In this document: piece after piece, positions 22,212 through 32,997 of the stretch
Layout: each line of letters opens with the position of its first letter
Position numbering within the stretch: position 1 is the stretch's first letter
NCBI GenBank assembly: GCA_012729225.1
Contig: JAAYDO010000022.1
Coordinates: forward strand, 1 to 32,997
DNA length: 32,997 bases
Origin: Bacteroidales bacterium
Lineage (GTDB): Bacteria; Bacteroidota; Bacteroidia; Bacteroidales; Bacteroidaceae
Direction of reading: 5' to 3'
Translations under genes and position numbers: made by a program
The notes under the pieces: model-generated
Seen by the model: the letters and a program-made list of their open reading frames with translations, nothing else
Told to the model about the DNA's origin: nothing
Database searches by the model: none

Positions 22212-24176
22212 ATGAACACACATACTGACAGTATTACCGATGCCATTTCGACAAATGGGCTCGAATCATTGGATTATATCATTATCCTAACGTATATTGT
22301 GCTTTTGCTTGGTTTGGGTTTCCTTCTTGGCATGAGGGACAAGCATAAAACAAGCACAAATGATTACTTCTTGGCAGGCAACTCACTGACATGGTGGGCT
22401 GTGGGTGCGTCGCTGATTGCCGCCAACATCTCAGCAGAACAAATTATTGGTATGTCGGGAACAGGCTATGCCCACGGCATTGCCATTTCTGCCTATGAGT
22501 TGATGGCTGCTGTAACCATCGTGGTTATATGTCGTTGGTTGCTGCCTATCATGATGGACCAGAGGGTGCTAACCTTCCCGCAGTTCTTGCAGAAACGCTA
22601 TTCTGACACATCGAGCCTTTCTTTTTCCATCGTATATCTGTTTCTCTACGTCTTCGTCAATCTCACCTCTGTGGCTTGGTTGAGCGCAATGGCTTTGGAG
22701 CAGATGCTGGGTGTGGCAGGAATGGGATTCAACATATTAGGGGTTTACATATCATTCCGCATACTTTTCATCTTGATTTTGTTCTTTATTGCTGGTGCTT
22801 ATTCCATCTATGGAGGCATGGTGTCAGTTGCATGGACAGACGTGATGCAGTTCGTCTTTATCATTGGTGGCGGCATTGCGGTGGCTATCTTTGCCCTGCA
22901 GGCGGCAGGCGGTGAGGACGGAACCATCAAGGATGGACTGAAACGTATGCTGGCATTCTTTCTGGACAGAGAACACTACAATGACTCCCACATGCACCTA
23001 ATTGTGCAGAAGACCCATAGTTATTCGGGATTTGACAACGTGCCTGGTATTGCAGCCATTGTGGGAAGTGTGTGGGTTACAAACATTTCTTATTGGGCAT
23101 ACAACCAGTTTGTGACCCAGAAAGCACTGGCAGCCCGAAATCTTGAACATGCTCAGAAGGGATTCTTGTTTGCTGCCAGCATGAAGATGCTAATTCCTTT
23201 CATCGTGCTTGTGCCAAGTATCTGTGCATATTATATGGTGAATACAGAGAACGAGGAGTTTCCTGCAACGGGAGAAATTCTTTCTGCTGATGGGGTTTAT
23301 CCGTGGTTTGTGACAAACTTCATCCCTACAGGTGTGAGAGGCCTTGCCATCGTGGTTCTATTGGCAGGTGCCACATCTTCTCTTGCCTCCATGCTGAACA
23401 GTACGAGCACCATCTTCTCCATCGACATTTACCAGAAATACATCAAGAAAGATGCTTCTGAAAGACTCTTGGTGAGCATTGGTCGAATCACCTCCGTGGT
23501 GGCTTTGATTCTTGCAACACTTGCTGTCCATCCTCTGCTTGGCAGTGTTGAACAGGGATTCAGATATATTCAGGAATATTCAAGTTATATATATCCTGCC
23601 GTGGCGATTCTCCTCACTATGGGTCTGATGTGGAAACTTGCAAGCGACAAGGCATCGCTCTGGGTGGCAGGACTGACCATTCCGTTGAGCCTCTTGTTTA
23701 AGTGGCTCATCCCCGATGTACCCTTCACTTTCCGAGCAGGATATGTGTATATCATTCTGTTGATTGTGTTTGTTGTCCTTTCCTTGAAGAACAAGAATGT
23801 GATACCAAACACGGCATATCTGAAAGAGAGGCGCATGGCCACGAGAAAAGGAGCGATATTCTTGTCGTGCGTGTCAGTATTGAGCATTCTTGTTGCCTTG
23901 GTCGCTACAGTGGGAAATCTGTTCTTGCCAGCCAGTGCAACTCCCGAGAATAGTGTCATTGCATATATGAATGATATAGGCTTTGAGGCATTCTTCTTCT
24001 TTGGCTTCTTTATTGGTGGCTATGCACTGGTGGCTTGGACCAACTCCAGAAGCAAGGTGCAGGATTCGCTTGCTGTGGACTTCAGTCTCAAACTCTTCTC
24101 CACAAACCGTGTATATAAGATTGCGGGCACGCTGATAGGTATCATCATTGCACTTCTCTACATCCTTCTTTGGTAG
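22212..24176 (+). CDS. Sodium/solute symporter (SSS family, SGLT-like)
   Basis: This is a 654-residue inner-membrane protein with about 14 helices. Family features include GLGFLLGMRDKHKTSTNDYFLAG followed by WWAVGASLIAANISAEQIIGMSG (the first-helix sodium-site region), WTDVMQFVFIIGGG, and the second-half segment VLLAGATSSLASMLNSTSTIFSIDIYQ, which has the SxxSxxLNSxxT pattern of SGLT-type carriers. The length and C-terminal helix match the sodium/sugar branch found in Bacteroidetes. Sugars or inositol are likely substrates but specificity is unproven. The gene has its own promoter and ends 34 nt before a strong terminator, so it is monocistronic. Confidence 0.93.
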   Translation: MNTHTDSITDAISTNGLESLDYIIILTYIVLLLGLGFLLGMRDKHKTSTNDYFLAGNSLTWWAVGASLIAANISAEQIIGMSGTGYAHGIAISAYELMAAVTIVVICRWLLPIMMDQRVLTFPQFLQKRYSDTSSLSFSIVYLFLYVFVNLTSVAWLSAMALEQMLGVAGMGFNILGVYISFRILFILILFFIAGAYSIYGGMVSVAWTDVMQFVFIIGGGIAVAIFALQAAGGEDGTIKDGLKRMLAFFLDREHYNDSHMHLIVQKTHSYSGFDNVPGIAAIVGSVWVTNISYWAYNQFVTQKALAARNLEHAQKGFLFAASMKMLIPFIVLVPSICAYYMVNTENEEFPATGEILSADGVYPWFVTNFIPTGVRGLAIVVLLAGATSSLASMLNSTSTIFSIDIYQKYIKKDASERLLVSIGRITSVVALILATLAVHPLLGSVEQGFRYIQEYSSYIYPAVAILLTMGLMWKLASDKASLWVAGLTIPLSLLFKWLIPDVPFTFRAGYVYIILLIVFVVLSLKNKNVIPNTAYLKERRMATRKGAIFLSCVSVLSILVALVATVGNLFLPASATPENSVIAYMNDIGFEAFFFFGFFIGGYALVAWTNSRSKVQDSLAVDFSLKLFSTNRVYKIAGTLIGIIIALLYILLW

Positions 24177-24210
24177 AGGATTGCATCTATAACAATCATA
24201 CAACATCATT

Positions 24211-24247
24211 GGCTTCGTCCTTTTAGGATGAAGCCATTTTTATTTTT
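24211..24247 (+). terminator. Rho-independent terminator of the SSS symporter gene
   Basis: GGCTTCGTCC (24211-24220) and GGATGAAGCC (24226-24235) pair over 10 bp (one G-U) around a 5-nt loop, followed by ATTTTTATTTTT. This is the clearest intrinsic terminator in the window. Confidence 0.92.
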
Positions 24248-24261
24248 AGCAACTATCACAT

Positions 24262-24302
24262 GAGCGGAAAATATACGGGAGTCTGGAGCGGGAAATATAC
24301 GG
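24262..24302. repeat. Two-copy 17-bp direct repeat GAGCGGRAAATATACGG
   Basis: Copies at 24262-24278 and 24286-24302 differ at one base and are 24 bp apart. They lie between the symporter terminator and the 22-bp repeat cluster. No function is apparent. Confidence 0.6.
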
Positions 24303-24381
24303 AAGCCCTTTCATAGGGGAGGAGATGAATGAGGTGTGGTGCACAATGGGAATTCCTTTTCTGTATGATACGTTCATGATT

Positions 24382-24447
24382 GAAGGATTCTTCATGCACC
24401 AACGAACAATGCTTCAAGTGCCCATGAACAATGGTGCACAGAGGACT
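24382..24447. repeat. 22-bp tandem repeat, about three degenerate units (copy 2)
   Basis: The unit at 24404-24425 is nearly identical to the one at 11408-11429 (the first 15 bases, GAACAATGCTTCAA plus following positions, agree except within a short GTG/TCG stretch). Diverged units start at 24382 and 24426. The cluster ends exactly where mobile-element coding sequence begins. Confidence 0.6.
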
Positions 24448-24453
24448 GAGTGA

Positions 24454-27400
24454 AGGCGAGCAGCCAACGACGGCTGTTTCGGGGCATTCGGTACTATATA
24501 CACCCAGTTCAAAGGCAAGGCAAAGGAAGTCATTGATTGGCTTAAATCAAAGAAGGAAGGTGAAGCGGCAGGCGCACTTCATCACCACAGCATTGGTGAT
24601 ATTTCCCTTGTATGGGGTGATGAGAAGGCTGGACTTGCAAGTGCTATCGACCTTGTTTATCAGGCACGAAAGAGTGGCTTTAAGGTTGGTGATAAGGCCA
24701 GCATGTATGCACGTCAGCAACAGTTTGACTTTTATGGAGTTCCTGCAACTGTTGCGGACTACAAGAATGCAACCATGCTGATGATTGCAGACATTCTTAA
24801 TGACAACCGAAGCACCCGACTGAAGAAGTACATGCAACTCTACAACCACAATGCTCAGGATGCAGCCAATGGTCAGCTGGATCTGTTCAGTGGTGAGGCG
24901 GCAAGTAAGGAAAGTATTCTGAATGACATCAAATCATTATTAACAAATGGGACAGAAAAAGAACAACAGAGAGCCGCTCAAGAAGCCGTTGAAAGGCGTA
25001 AAGCAGAGAGCGTGGCAGAAACTGGTGCTATCAACGATGGCAGCGAAGGAAACGGAGTAGGCAAAACCGCTACTGCATCACATGAAAATTTGGTGATGTT
25101 CTTGCAGCAATTCCTCGAAGAGGCAGGTGGGGATATGCGACTCATCGAACTTGCTACAGACGAGGAAATACAGAAACTATATGACCTTTATGATGCTTGG
25201 GAAGATGTCAATGACATTGTTGGTGAAGCCCATGCTGCTAATGATAAGTTCCTGAACAGTAAGAATGAGGCTTTGAAGAAGAAAGCGGAGGATAATATTC
25301 GCAAAGCAGAAGAAGCATCTACTGAAGCTTATGCGCCTGTGCAAGAATACTACCATGATATGTTGGATGCACATGGCATTGATGATTATATTGGTGAGCT
25401 TGTTGATGCCCCAGTAGAAGAAACAACTGTTGCAGATGTCATTTCCAAGGCAGAGGCAGAAACGGAGCAGCATCCTACCGAGGCACAGAAGGAAGCGGGA
25501 AACTACAGGATGGGTCATGTGAAGTTGGACGGATACGACATCACCATTGAGAATCCCAAGGGTAGTGTACGTAGCGGAAAGGATGCACAGGGTAATGAGT
25601 GGAGTAGTACCATGAACAATACTTACGGCTACATTCGTGGTACAGAGGGTGTTGATGGTGATCATATTGATGTGTTCTTGTCTGATGACCCCACTAATGG
25701 CAATGTTTTTGTCGTAGACCAGGTGAATGAGGATGGTACGTTCGATGAACATAAGGTGATGTATGGCTTTTCTTCTGCCGATGAGGCGAGGGAGAACTAT
25801 CTCGCTAACTATTCAGATGGCTGGAGGTGTGGCATTATCACTGAGGTCACGAAGGCAGAGTTCAGAAACTGGATTGACAGCAGCCACCGCAAGACAAAGC
25901 CTTTCAGTGAATACAAGAGCGTGAAGGTGGAGGGCGCGCAGAAGGAAGGCGGACTTGGGAAGTCCGAAAATCCAGACGGAGACGACAATCAAGGCAATCC
26001 ATTGAACGAGGACGGTACATTGATGTTGGAGAAGATTTCATCTATCGACGAAATAACCGATGAGGACTTCTCCAAGCCTACTCGTAGTGTCGAGCTTCCT
26101 GCATTGCCTGCGGCAGTTGATGAGGCTATTGGTGCAAATGGCAAGCCTGTTATCATCAAGAAGAATATCTTTGAGCGCAATGCAGAACGTCATGCGGACT
26201 TGACCGCTGACGATAGCAGAAACATTCTCCAATCTGCCTTGTACAATCCGAACCTGTACGGACAGAACCAAAAGGCAAAGCGACCTTATAACTGGGTTGT
26301 TATAAATACGAAGGACAAGGAAGGCAACAACCGTCTTGTACTCCTTGAACTGAGTCCAGAAAAAGAAAACGCCGAGATAGTACATTGGCACTACATCGAC
26401 GACAAAGGACTGGAAAAAATTAAAAGACAAGCCGAACGTGAGGACGGGCAACTCCTCATACTGCCTTCCGAATCGGAAGAGGCTGGTGCCCTTTCCAGCC
26501 CTACGAACGACTTGTCTTCTGGCGGCAAAGTTACGAATAATTCTGCATCCGACCAAGAAAATGGTGTTAATTCTTTCAAAATCAGTCAATTTGAGTACAC
26601 TACCAAGCGTGGTAAGAAAATAAACATGCAGCTTGTAAGGTTTGAAAGTGAACTTGGCAAGGAGCAGATGAATGCTGCAAAAGAACTTGCAAAGGAAGCA
26701 AAAGGCTGGTGGAGCAAAGAAGATGGCGGTTTCCTAATGCGTGATGTTGACAGTGCTCAGAAACTCGCAGATACAATCTTAGGTGATAATGAAGCAGTTG
26801 CAGATTCACAGCCCGTTTCGTTAGAAGACATGCAGAATACCACAGAAGAGACGAAAACGCCACAGCCTAAGAAAGTGAATGTTGAGAGCCTTTTGGGTGA
26901 ACTTAATGAAAAAGGTGAAGCCAAGTTGAGTGACCATGTAGAAGAAGATGGCAATACGAGCGGAAACAAACTTGTGACTGACGAACGCTATGAGCAGTTA
27001 AAGGCACGTATGCGTAAGAAGTTGGGGCAGTTGAACGTAGGTATTGACCCGGAAATGCTTGCAATAGGTACAGAGATGGCAGTGTATCATATAGAGAAAG
27101 GAGCAAGAGCGTTTGTTCCTTATGCCAAGGCAATGATTGAAGAACTTGGCGATGCTATACGTCCATACCTTAAAGCCTTCTATAATGGTGCTCGTGACCT
27201 CCCAGAGTTTGATACTAATGGTTTGGCTGAGGATATGACACCTTATGATGAGGTGCGCAAGATTGACATTGCGAACTTCGATAAGGATTCCACTGATGCT
27301 ATGGCTACTGCAGACATGGTTGTCAAGGAACAGAATGCAGAGAAGCAAGCGGAGGATTCCAAGAAACAAATCAGTGACTCAAGAAACAATAAGCGTAAGG

Positions 27401-27813
27401 AACAGCAAAAACAACAGCTTGACCTATTCGCAGAAATGAATGAGCAAGATAATTCTATTTCAAATACAGAAAGCAATGAAACAAATGACGTACAAACTCG
27501 CTCCTCTGAAGAAGGGCGAGAAAGACAGCAGCCTCAGCAGGATGCGCCGATGGGAGGAAGCACAGGGCATGAAACTGAAGGAACTGACGGACGAGGAATG
27601 GGTGGACGTAGTACACGTGATTCTGTGTCTGACAGAGGAAGAAGCGAGAGAGTGGCTCGCACAACTCAGAGCCAGCAAGGTCTAACATACGATGCTGGCA
27701 CATCAGGAACGGTTGCCAAGAATATAAAAACAATCATGCGGAACGTGGCAAGGACTACGCTCCAAAGGCTGTTGATGCTCGAATTGAAGCCAATATCAAG
27801 GCTATCGAATTGA
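24454..27813 (+). pseudogene. 5'-truncated first part of a giant mobile-element polyvalent protein
   Basis: The frame is open from just after a TGA at 24451, and conserved-looking sequence (GAFGTIYTQFKGKAKEVIDWL, HHHSIGDISLVWG) lies well before the first ATG at 24703, so the true N-terminus is missing. About 1119 residues remain. Recognisable parts are a PBECR-nuclease-like GDISLVWG region at the start, an InPase-like domain (about 25480-25925, with NTYGYIRGTEGVDGDHIDVF), and a second nuclease-like segment around 26200-26460 (WVVINTKDKEGNNRLVLLEL). A Gln/Glu/Arg-rich linker (27360-27700) follows. Polyvalent proteins of phages and conjugative elements string such modules together and enter the recipient with the DNA. 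The true frame leaves this one in an A-run at 27726-27730; the last 28 codons are out of frame. Confidence 0.75.
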
Positions 27814-30800
27814 TGCAACTGCTTATGACGGAAGGTAAGAAAGCCACTCCTGAACAGATGGAGGTGCTTCGCCAGTTCAGCGGTTGGGGTGGTCTTGGCA
27901 AGGCATTCAATGAAAACCTGGGTGGTGCATACAGCTACAATCCTATCCCTCGCCGACTGAAAGAACTGCTCGGTGATGAAGCGTACAGCCAAGCAGAAAT
28001 GAGCCGTAACAGCGCGTACTATACCCCTGCAACTGTAATTGATACGCTGTGGGACATAGCACGTGCAATGGGCTTTAAGGGAGGAAAAGTTCTTGAAGGT
28101 TCTGCAGGTATTGGAAATATCATTGGTGCTATGCCTACTGACATGAGTAATCGCAGTAGCATCCAAGCAGTAGAGATTGATGAAACTACTGGCAATATTC
28201 TTTCTTTGCTTTATCCCGACGCAAATGTAGAGGTTAAAGGCTTTGAGGCTACAAAAGTTCCTAACGGCAGTATTGACCTCGCTATTACAAATGTTCCTTT
28301 TGTTACAGGACTTCGTGTAATGGACACGACAGGCGACAAAGACCTGTCGTCAAAGTTCCATGATATTCACGATTTCTGTATTGCCAAGAACGTACGTAAA
28401 CTTCGTGAGGGTGATATTGGAATATTCATAACATCAAACGGCACACTTGACAATAGTCAGAAACTACGCAACTGGCTTGTAAGTGAAGGTAGTGCAGATG
28501 TTGTCGGTGCATTCCGTCTGAATAATCAAACCTTTGGTGGTACTGGAGTTACATCAGACATTATTGTTATACGCAAGAGAGTGAACGGACATAAGTCTGC
28601 TCATGCTATCGACGTAAGTACCGTTACTGCAGAACGTGCTGCAACCTACACAGACCCTAATACAGACAAAGAGCGTACTGCTTCAATGGACTACAATAAG
28701 TATTTCGTTGAGCATCCTGAAAACATGGCAGGTGAGATGCACTTTGGTTTTGAGAAGGGCGATACCTACCGAGCATCAAGTAAAGCCCTATATCCTACAA
28801 CAGGAAAGAACCAGTCGGAAATGCTACAAGCATGGTTGAAGGGTTTTGAGACTATGAGTGAGGATATTCCTCAGACAGAACGTGCTGATAGCGATGTCAC
28901 TGCAAATGCCGTTTACGAGGAACTTGGTGCAGATGTAAAGGAAGGCTCGCTCATTCTTGATAAAGAAGGAATGCTATGTGTTGCTCAATATGGTAAAGCC
29001 GTACCTCTGTCAGTCAATACCAATAAGGTGAAAGGCACTACAAAAGCAGAGTGTTTCAACAGATACCAGGCTATCAAAGATGCGCTTGCTGATGTTCTTT
29101 CCTATCAGACGGAGAATGATAGTGATGAGGGACTTAAACCGTTACTTGTGAAGTTAAACAAGTCTTTTGATGATTTTGTCAAGACATACGGTCATCTGCA
29201 CAAGAATACAAGTATTTCATTCTTGAAGAATGATGTAGATTTCCCAAACATCCTTGCCTTGGAGAAATACAGTGAGGTGGGCGATAAGAAAGGCAATAAG
29301 GTTGCCAAGTATGATAAAACTGATATTTTCAGTCAGCGTGTTGTTGAAAAAGACAAAGCCCCAGAGCCTACGAATGTGAAAGATGGAATCATTGCCAGCA
29401 TCTATCAATATGGACGCATTGATATACCTTACATATCCGAACACCTTGGAAAGACGGAGGAAGATGTCAGAAATGAAATCGTTGAAAGCGGTTTAGGTTT
29501 CGAGAACCCTATCAATATGCAGATGGAAGTTTCATACGAATATCTCAGTGGCAATGTTCGTGAGAAACTCAGACAAGCCGAGGAAGCAAACGAGGATGGA
29601 AAGTACTCTGCAAATGTGGAAGCATTGCGGAATGTTATTCCTATGGATATACCTTCACACCTCATAGACTTCACGCTTGGTAGTTCATGGGTAGAGCCAA
29701 AGCTTTACGAGGATTATGTCAAGGATAGGACCGACGTAGATGTAACACTCATCAATGCCGGTGGTACATGGTTCATGAAGACGCCTTATTATGTCAGTCA
29801 CGAGAAGAATAAGGCTATGGGTGTTCGTGGTCAGGTCATCAATAAGCTAATTCTTGGTACAGACCTCATAGAAGCGGCACTGCAGAACAAGACCATTACA
29901 GTAAGTGAGACACGCAGCATCGGTTACGGTTCAAGTAAAACGACAGAGACCGTCACCGACAAGGAAGCGACGCAGGCTTGTGCTGCAAAGATTGATGAGA
30001 TTAGAGCCGACTTCAAGGAATGGGCACGCAAAAAGATGCATAGTGATGCAGAAATGTCTGCACATATAGAACGCATCTACAACGAGCAGTTCAACAACTA
30101 TGTACCTCTGACAGTCAGTGACGAGTTCGCACCTCAGTACTTTGGCGGAGCAAACCATAAGTTCCAGATGCGTCCACATCAGTCTAAGGCTATCATCCGT
30201 GGTACGATGCAGCCATTGTTGCTTGCCCATGAAGTAGGCACAGGTAAAACATTTACCCTTGTCAGCACTGCAATGGAGATGCGCAGGCTTGGAACAGCCA
30301 AGAAGCCTATGATTGTAGTTCAGAACGCTACCGTAGGTCAATTTGTGGCAAGTGCCAAGGAACTCTATCCTAATGCCAAGGTTCTTACATTGGATGATAA
30401 GGACCATACAGGAGAAGGAAGAAAGAATTTCTATGCCAAAATCAAGTACAACGATTGGGATATGATTGTTGTTCCTCAGTCAGTATTTGAGCGCATACCA
30501 GACAGCGAAGAACGTCAGATGCGTTTCATTCAAGACAAGATAGACGAGAAAATGGCTGTGCTTGAGAAGATGCGTGAAGCAGACGACAACGGCAAAAATT
30601 CCATTGTCAGGATGGCAGAAAAGGAAATCGAGAAGTTACAAGACCAGTTGGGCGCATTAGGTGAAACCTTGTCAGACAAGCGCAGTCAGCGTGATGGAAA
30701 GAAAGAAGCCGTCAGACGGCAGAACGCGATGGTAAAGGCACAAGAGATGCTCGACCGCCAGACAGACGATGTAGAGAACTTCGACGATATGGGTGTCGAT

Positions 30801-32997
30801 GCAATACTTGTAGATGAGGCTCACGAATATAAGCATCTCGGTTTTGCAACTGCAATGCAGAGAGGTGTGAAAGGCATTGACCCTTCATATTCGAAGAAGT
30901 CGCAAGGTGTCTATCTGAAAACTCAGGCGGTGTTGGAGAAGAATAATGGTCGTAATGTCATTTTTGCTACCGGTACACCTATCAGCAATACGGCAGCAGA
31001 GATATGGACGTTCATGCGCTATCTCATGCCAGCCGACACCATGAAGTCATACGACATCTACTATTTTGATGATTTTGTTCGTAACTTTGGTAATCTTACA
31101 CAGATGCTGGAGTTTACAACAAGTGGCAAGTTCAAAGAGAACAATCGTTTTGCAGGATATGTAAACCTTCCTGAACTGGTTCGTATATGGTCAGGCGTTG
31201 CTGATACTGTTCTCACAGAAGATGCACAAGCCGTCAAGGACAATGTGCCAGACATTGAAGGAGGACAGGCGCAGGACATTTATCTTCCTCAGACCCGTGC
31301 ATTGCGTAGTATTATGAAGTTCGTGAAGAGCGAACTTGATAAGTACGATAACATGAGTGGTAAGGAGAAGAAGGAGAACAGCCACATACCACTGACGATG
31401 TACGGCATTGCCAAGGCGGCAGCCGTAGATGCTCGTCTTGTCATGGCAGATGCGGAAGACGATGCCAACAGCAAGACCAATGAAGCCGTGCGCCAGACAC
31501 TGCAGTCGCTTAAGGATTCTGCCAAGTACAACGGCGCAATAGCCATTTTTGCAGATAACTATCAGAACAAGCATAGTGGCTTCAATCTGTACGAAGACAT
31601 CAGAAAGAAACTTATTGAACAAGGAGTGCCAGAAGAACAAGTTGTTGTTATCCGTTCCGGTATGACCGTAAAGAAGAAGCAAGACATCTTCGACAAGGTG
31701 AACCGTGGAGAAATACGTGTTGTCTTAGGCAGCACCTTTACGCTTGGCACTGGCGTGAACATTCAGGAGCGTCTCCATACTCTGATTCATCTTGATGCTC
31801 CAAACCGTCCGATGGACTATACTCAGCGCAATGGCCGCATTGTTCGTCAAGGCAACCTCCACAAGTCTATGGGTATTCCTGTCCGCATATTTCGTTTTGG
31901 AGTCCAAGACTCCCTCGACGTCACAGCATATCAGCGTTTGAAGACCAAGGGAGTTATTGCAGACTCTGTGATGAGTGGACAGAAAATGCTCCAGAACAGT
32001 ATGGAAGACCGTACTATGGAAGAAGACGAAGATGTATTTGGCGATACTGTAGCACAGCTCTCTGGTAGTGAATATGCCATGAAGAAGAACCAAGCCGAGC
32101 GTGATGTGCGCAAGTACGAAAGCAAAAAGAAGCAGTGGGAAGCAGACCAGACATACGTTCACAATGCCATTCCTCGTATAACGCGAGAAATAGAACAAGC
32201 AGAAGGGACAGTTGCTGCCGCACGGAAACATCTTGAAATCATTGTAAAGGCTTTTGGAGATGGCAACACACCATCAATCACTATTGGCAAGAAAACATTT
32301 GCCACTATTGATGCAATGGCAGAATTCTTTGCAGACCAGAACAAGAAAGTGAATGAGACTGCAGAGGAAATGCGTAAGTCTTCTGGTGAAGACATGCGTA
32401 CTCGTAATGTTGATGTCAAGATAGGAGAGATCACCTTTACTATAACCACTACACAGAAAAAAGAACTCATCAGCAGTAATGGTTTGATTACGAAGGTATC
32501 ACGCTCCGTCACCTATTCATGTCCTGAACTTGGTTTGGAGAATGAGAAAGGCGGTTCATGGTTCAAGAATGCCATTGAGGAGATTCTACAGAATGTCTCT
32601 TCGGGCAATGATTTCCGTGAGCAGATAACACGTTATACAAATATTGCAGAACGCTTGAAGAAGGAGTTGGAGCAAGTCAAGAGCCGTGAGGGTCTGCCAT
32701 TCCAGTATGGCAAAGAACTGGAAGAAGCACACCAGCATCTTGATGAGTACACCAACCTAATGAAGCAAGAACTCGAAGAAAAGGAAAAGAAGTATGCAGA
32801 AATGGATAGCGAGGTAGATGCTGCAAAAGGCATTACCGATGCAGAGGAAGCCGAAAAGGAAGAAGATTTGTATCGTAAAGATGAAATTGATGATATTAAC
32901 GAGCGTTTCAATGAGGAGTTGCAACAGCAGATAGACGGAACTTTGCCAGCGGGCCACATCTACTCATTGGGCATGCCAGGAGAGGTGTTGCTGAGTA
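27726..32997 (+). CDS. Second part of the polyvalent protein: adenine methyltransferase plus SNF2-like helicase (runs off window)
   Basis: The frame continues the preceding gene after a one-base slip and stays open for 5.2 kb to the window end. First ATG in frame is 27813; the homologous sequence starts near NNHAERGKDYAPKAVDARIE at 27732. Residues encoded at about 27850-28620 form an N6-adenine methyltransferase: ATPEQMEVLRQFSGWGGLGK, motif I VLEGSAGIGN (28089 on) and NVPF near 28287 in place of the usual NPPF/Y. From about 30160 comes a superfamily 2 helicase: HEVGTGKT (30228-30251), DEAH (30813-30824), ATGTP (30966-30980) and QRNGRIVRQG (31824-31853). The end is coiled-coil and Glu/Lys-rich. 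Phage P1 DarB has the same methylase-helicase plan and protects incoming DNA from restriction; a similar role here is inferred. Confidence 0.85.

Noticed and set aside
27724-27732. Classic -1 programmed frameshift heptamer
   Set aside because: In the zero frame the codons are ATA AAA ACA, which do not form an X XXY YYZ slippery site; only single-tRNA slippage or transcriptional slippage remains possible.
24703-27813. Complete gene starting at ATG 24703
   Set aside because: Protein-like sequence in the same frame extends 249 nt upstream of this ATG to the junction, so the gene is truncated and not newly started there.

Overview
The window looks like Bacteroidales DNA, plausibly Prevotella/Segatella-like, although the genus is inferred and not proven. 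The evidence is the repeated Bacteroidetes promoter element (-33 TTTG, -7 TAnnTTTG, best seen at 1053-1084 and 16255-16286), generally weak Shine-Dalgarno signals, a DUF1573 protein, a TonB-receptor-like barrel, YidC beside a POT transporter, and genes typical of Bacteroidales mobile elements. No rRNA, tRNA, CRISPR array or complete insertion sequence was seen.

Left accessory region (1 to about 11.1 kb). An SSB gene (minus strand) is followed by a gene-free stretch of about 0.7 kb. Then comes a tight five-gene plus-strand operon (1112-7088): an NrtR-like Nudix regulator, an ADP-ribosylglycohydrolase, a 763-residue fusion of DUF1810 and a macro-like domain, a MoaA-like radical SAM enzyme and a HemW-like radical SAM enzyme. 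Its promoter is bracketed by three copies of the palindrome GTAAAwTTTAC. I read this as an ADP-ribose-sensing, ADP-ribose-processing cassette coupled to two radical SAM enzymes. It is the best candidate for an undescribed system. Next to it lies a ParA plus ribbon-helix-helix partition module (minus strand). Three clusters of a 10-bp motif repeated at exactly 16-bp phase flank this module, and a small lipoprotein gene sits between two of the clusters. Two small acidic accessory proteins follow, then about 1.9 kb without a gene (10115-12035) that is full of repeats, palindromes and a very stable hairpin.

Middle, chromosome-like block (about 12.0-24.2 kb). On the minus strand, transcription runs from a TonB-receptor-like barrel into a GltS glutamate symporter, with a separately promoted Rid-family protein downstream. 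There is also a PfkB-family kinase, and a yidC-POT transporter pair. On the plus strand are a secreted DUF1573 protein with two tandem terminators behind it, and an SSS-family sodium symporter ending in a textbook terminator.

Right accessory region (about 24.45 kb to the window end). The sequence switches abruptly into the middle of a giant mobile-element polyvalent protein with an InPase-like domain, an adenine-methyltransferase domain and an SNF2-like helicase domain. It has no start codon, is frameshifted once in an A-run near 27730, and then stays open past the window end. Degenerate 22-bp tandem repeats of the same family occur at 11386-11473 and 24382-24447, roughly at the two edges of the chromosome-like block.
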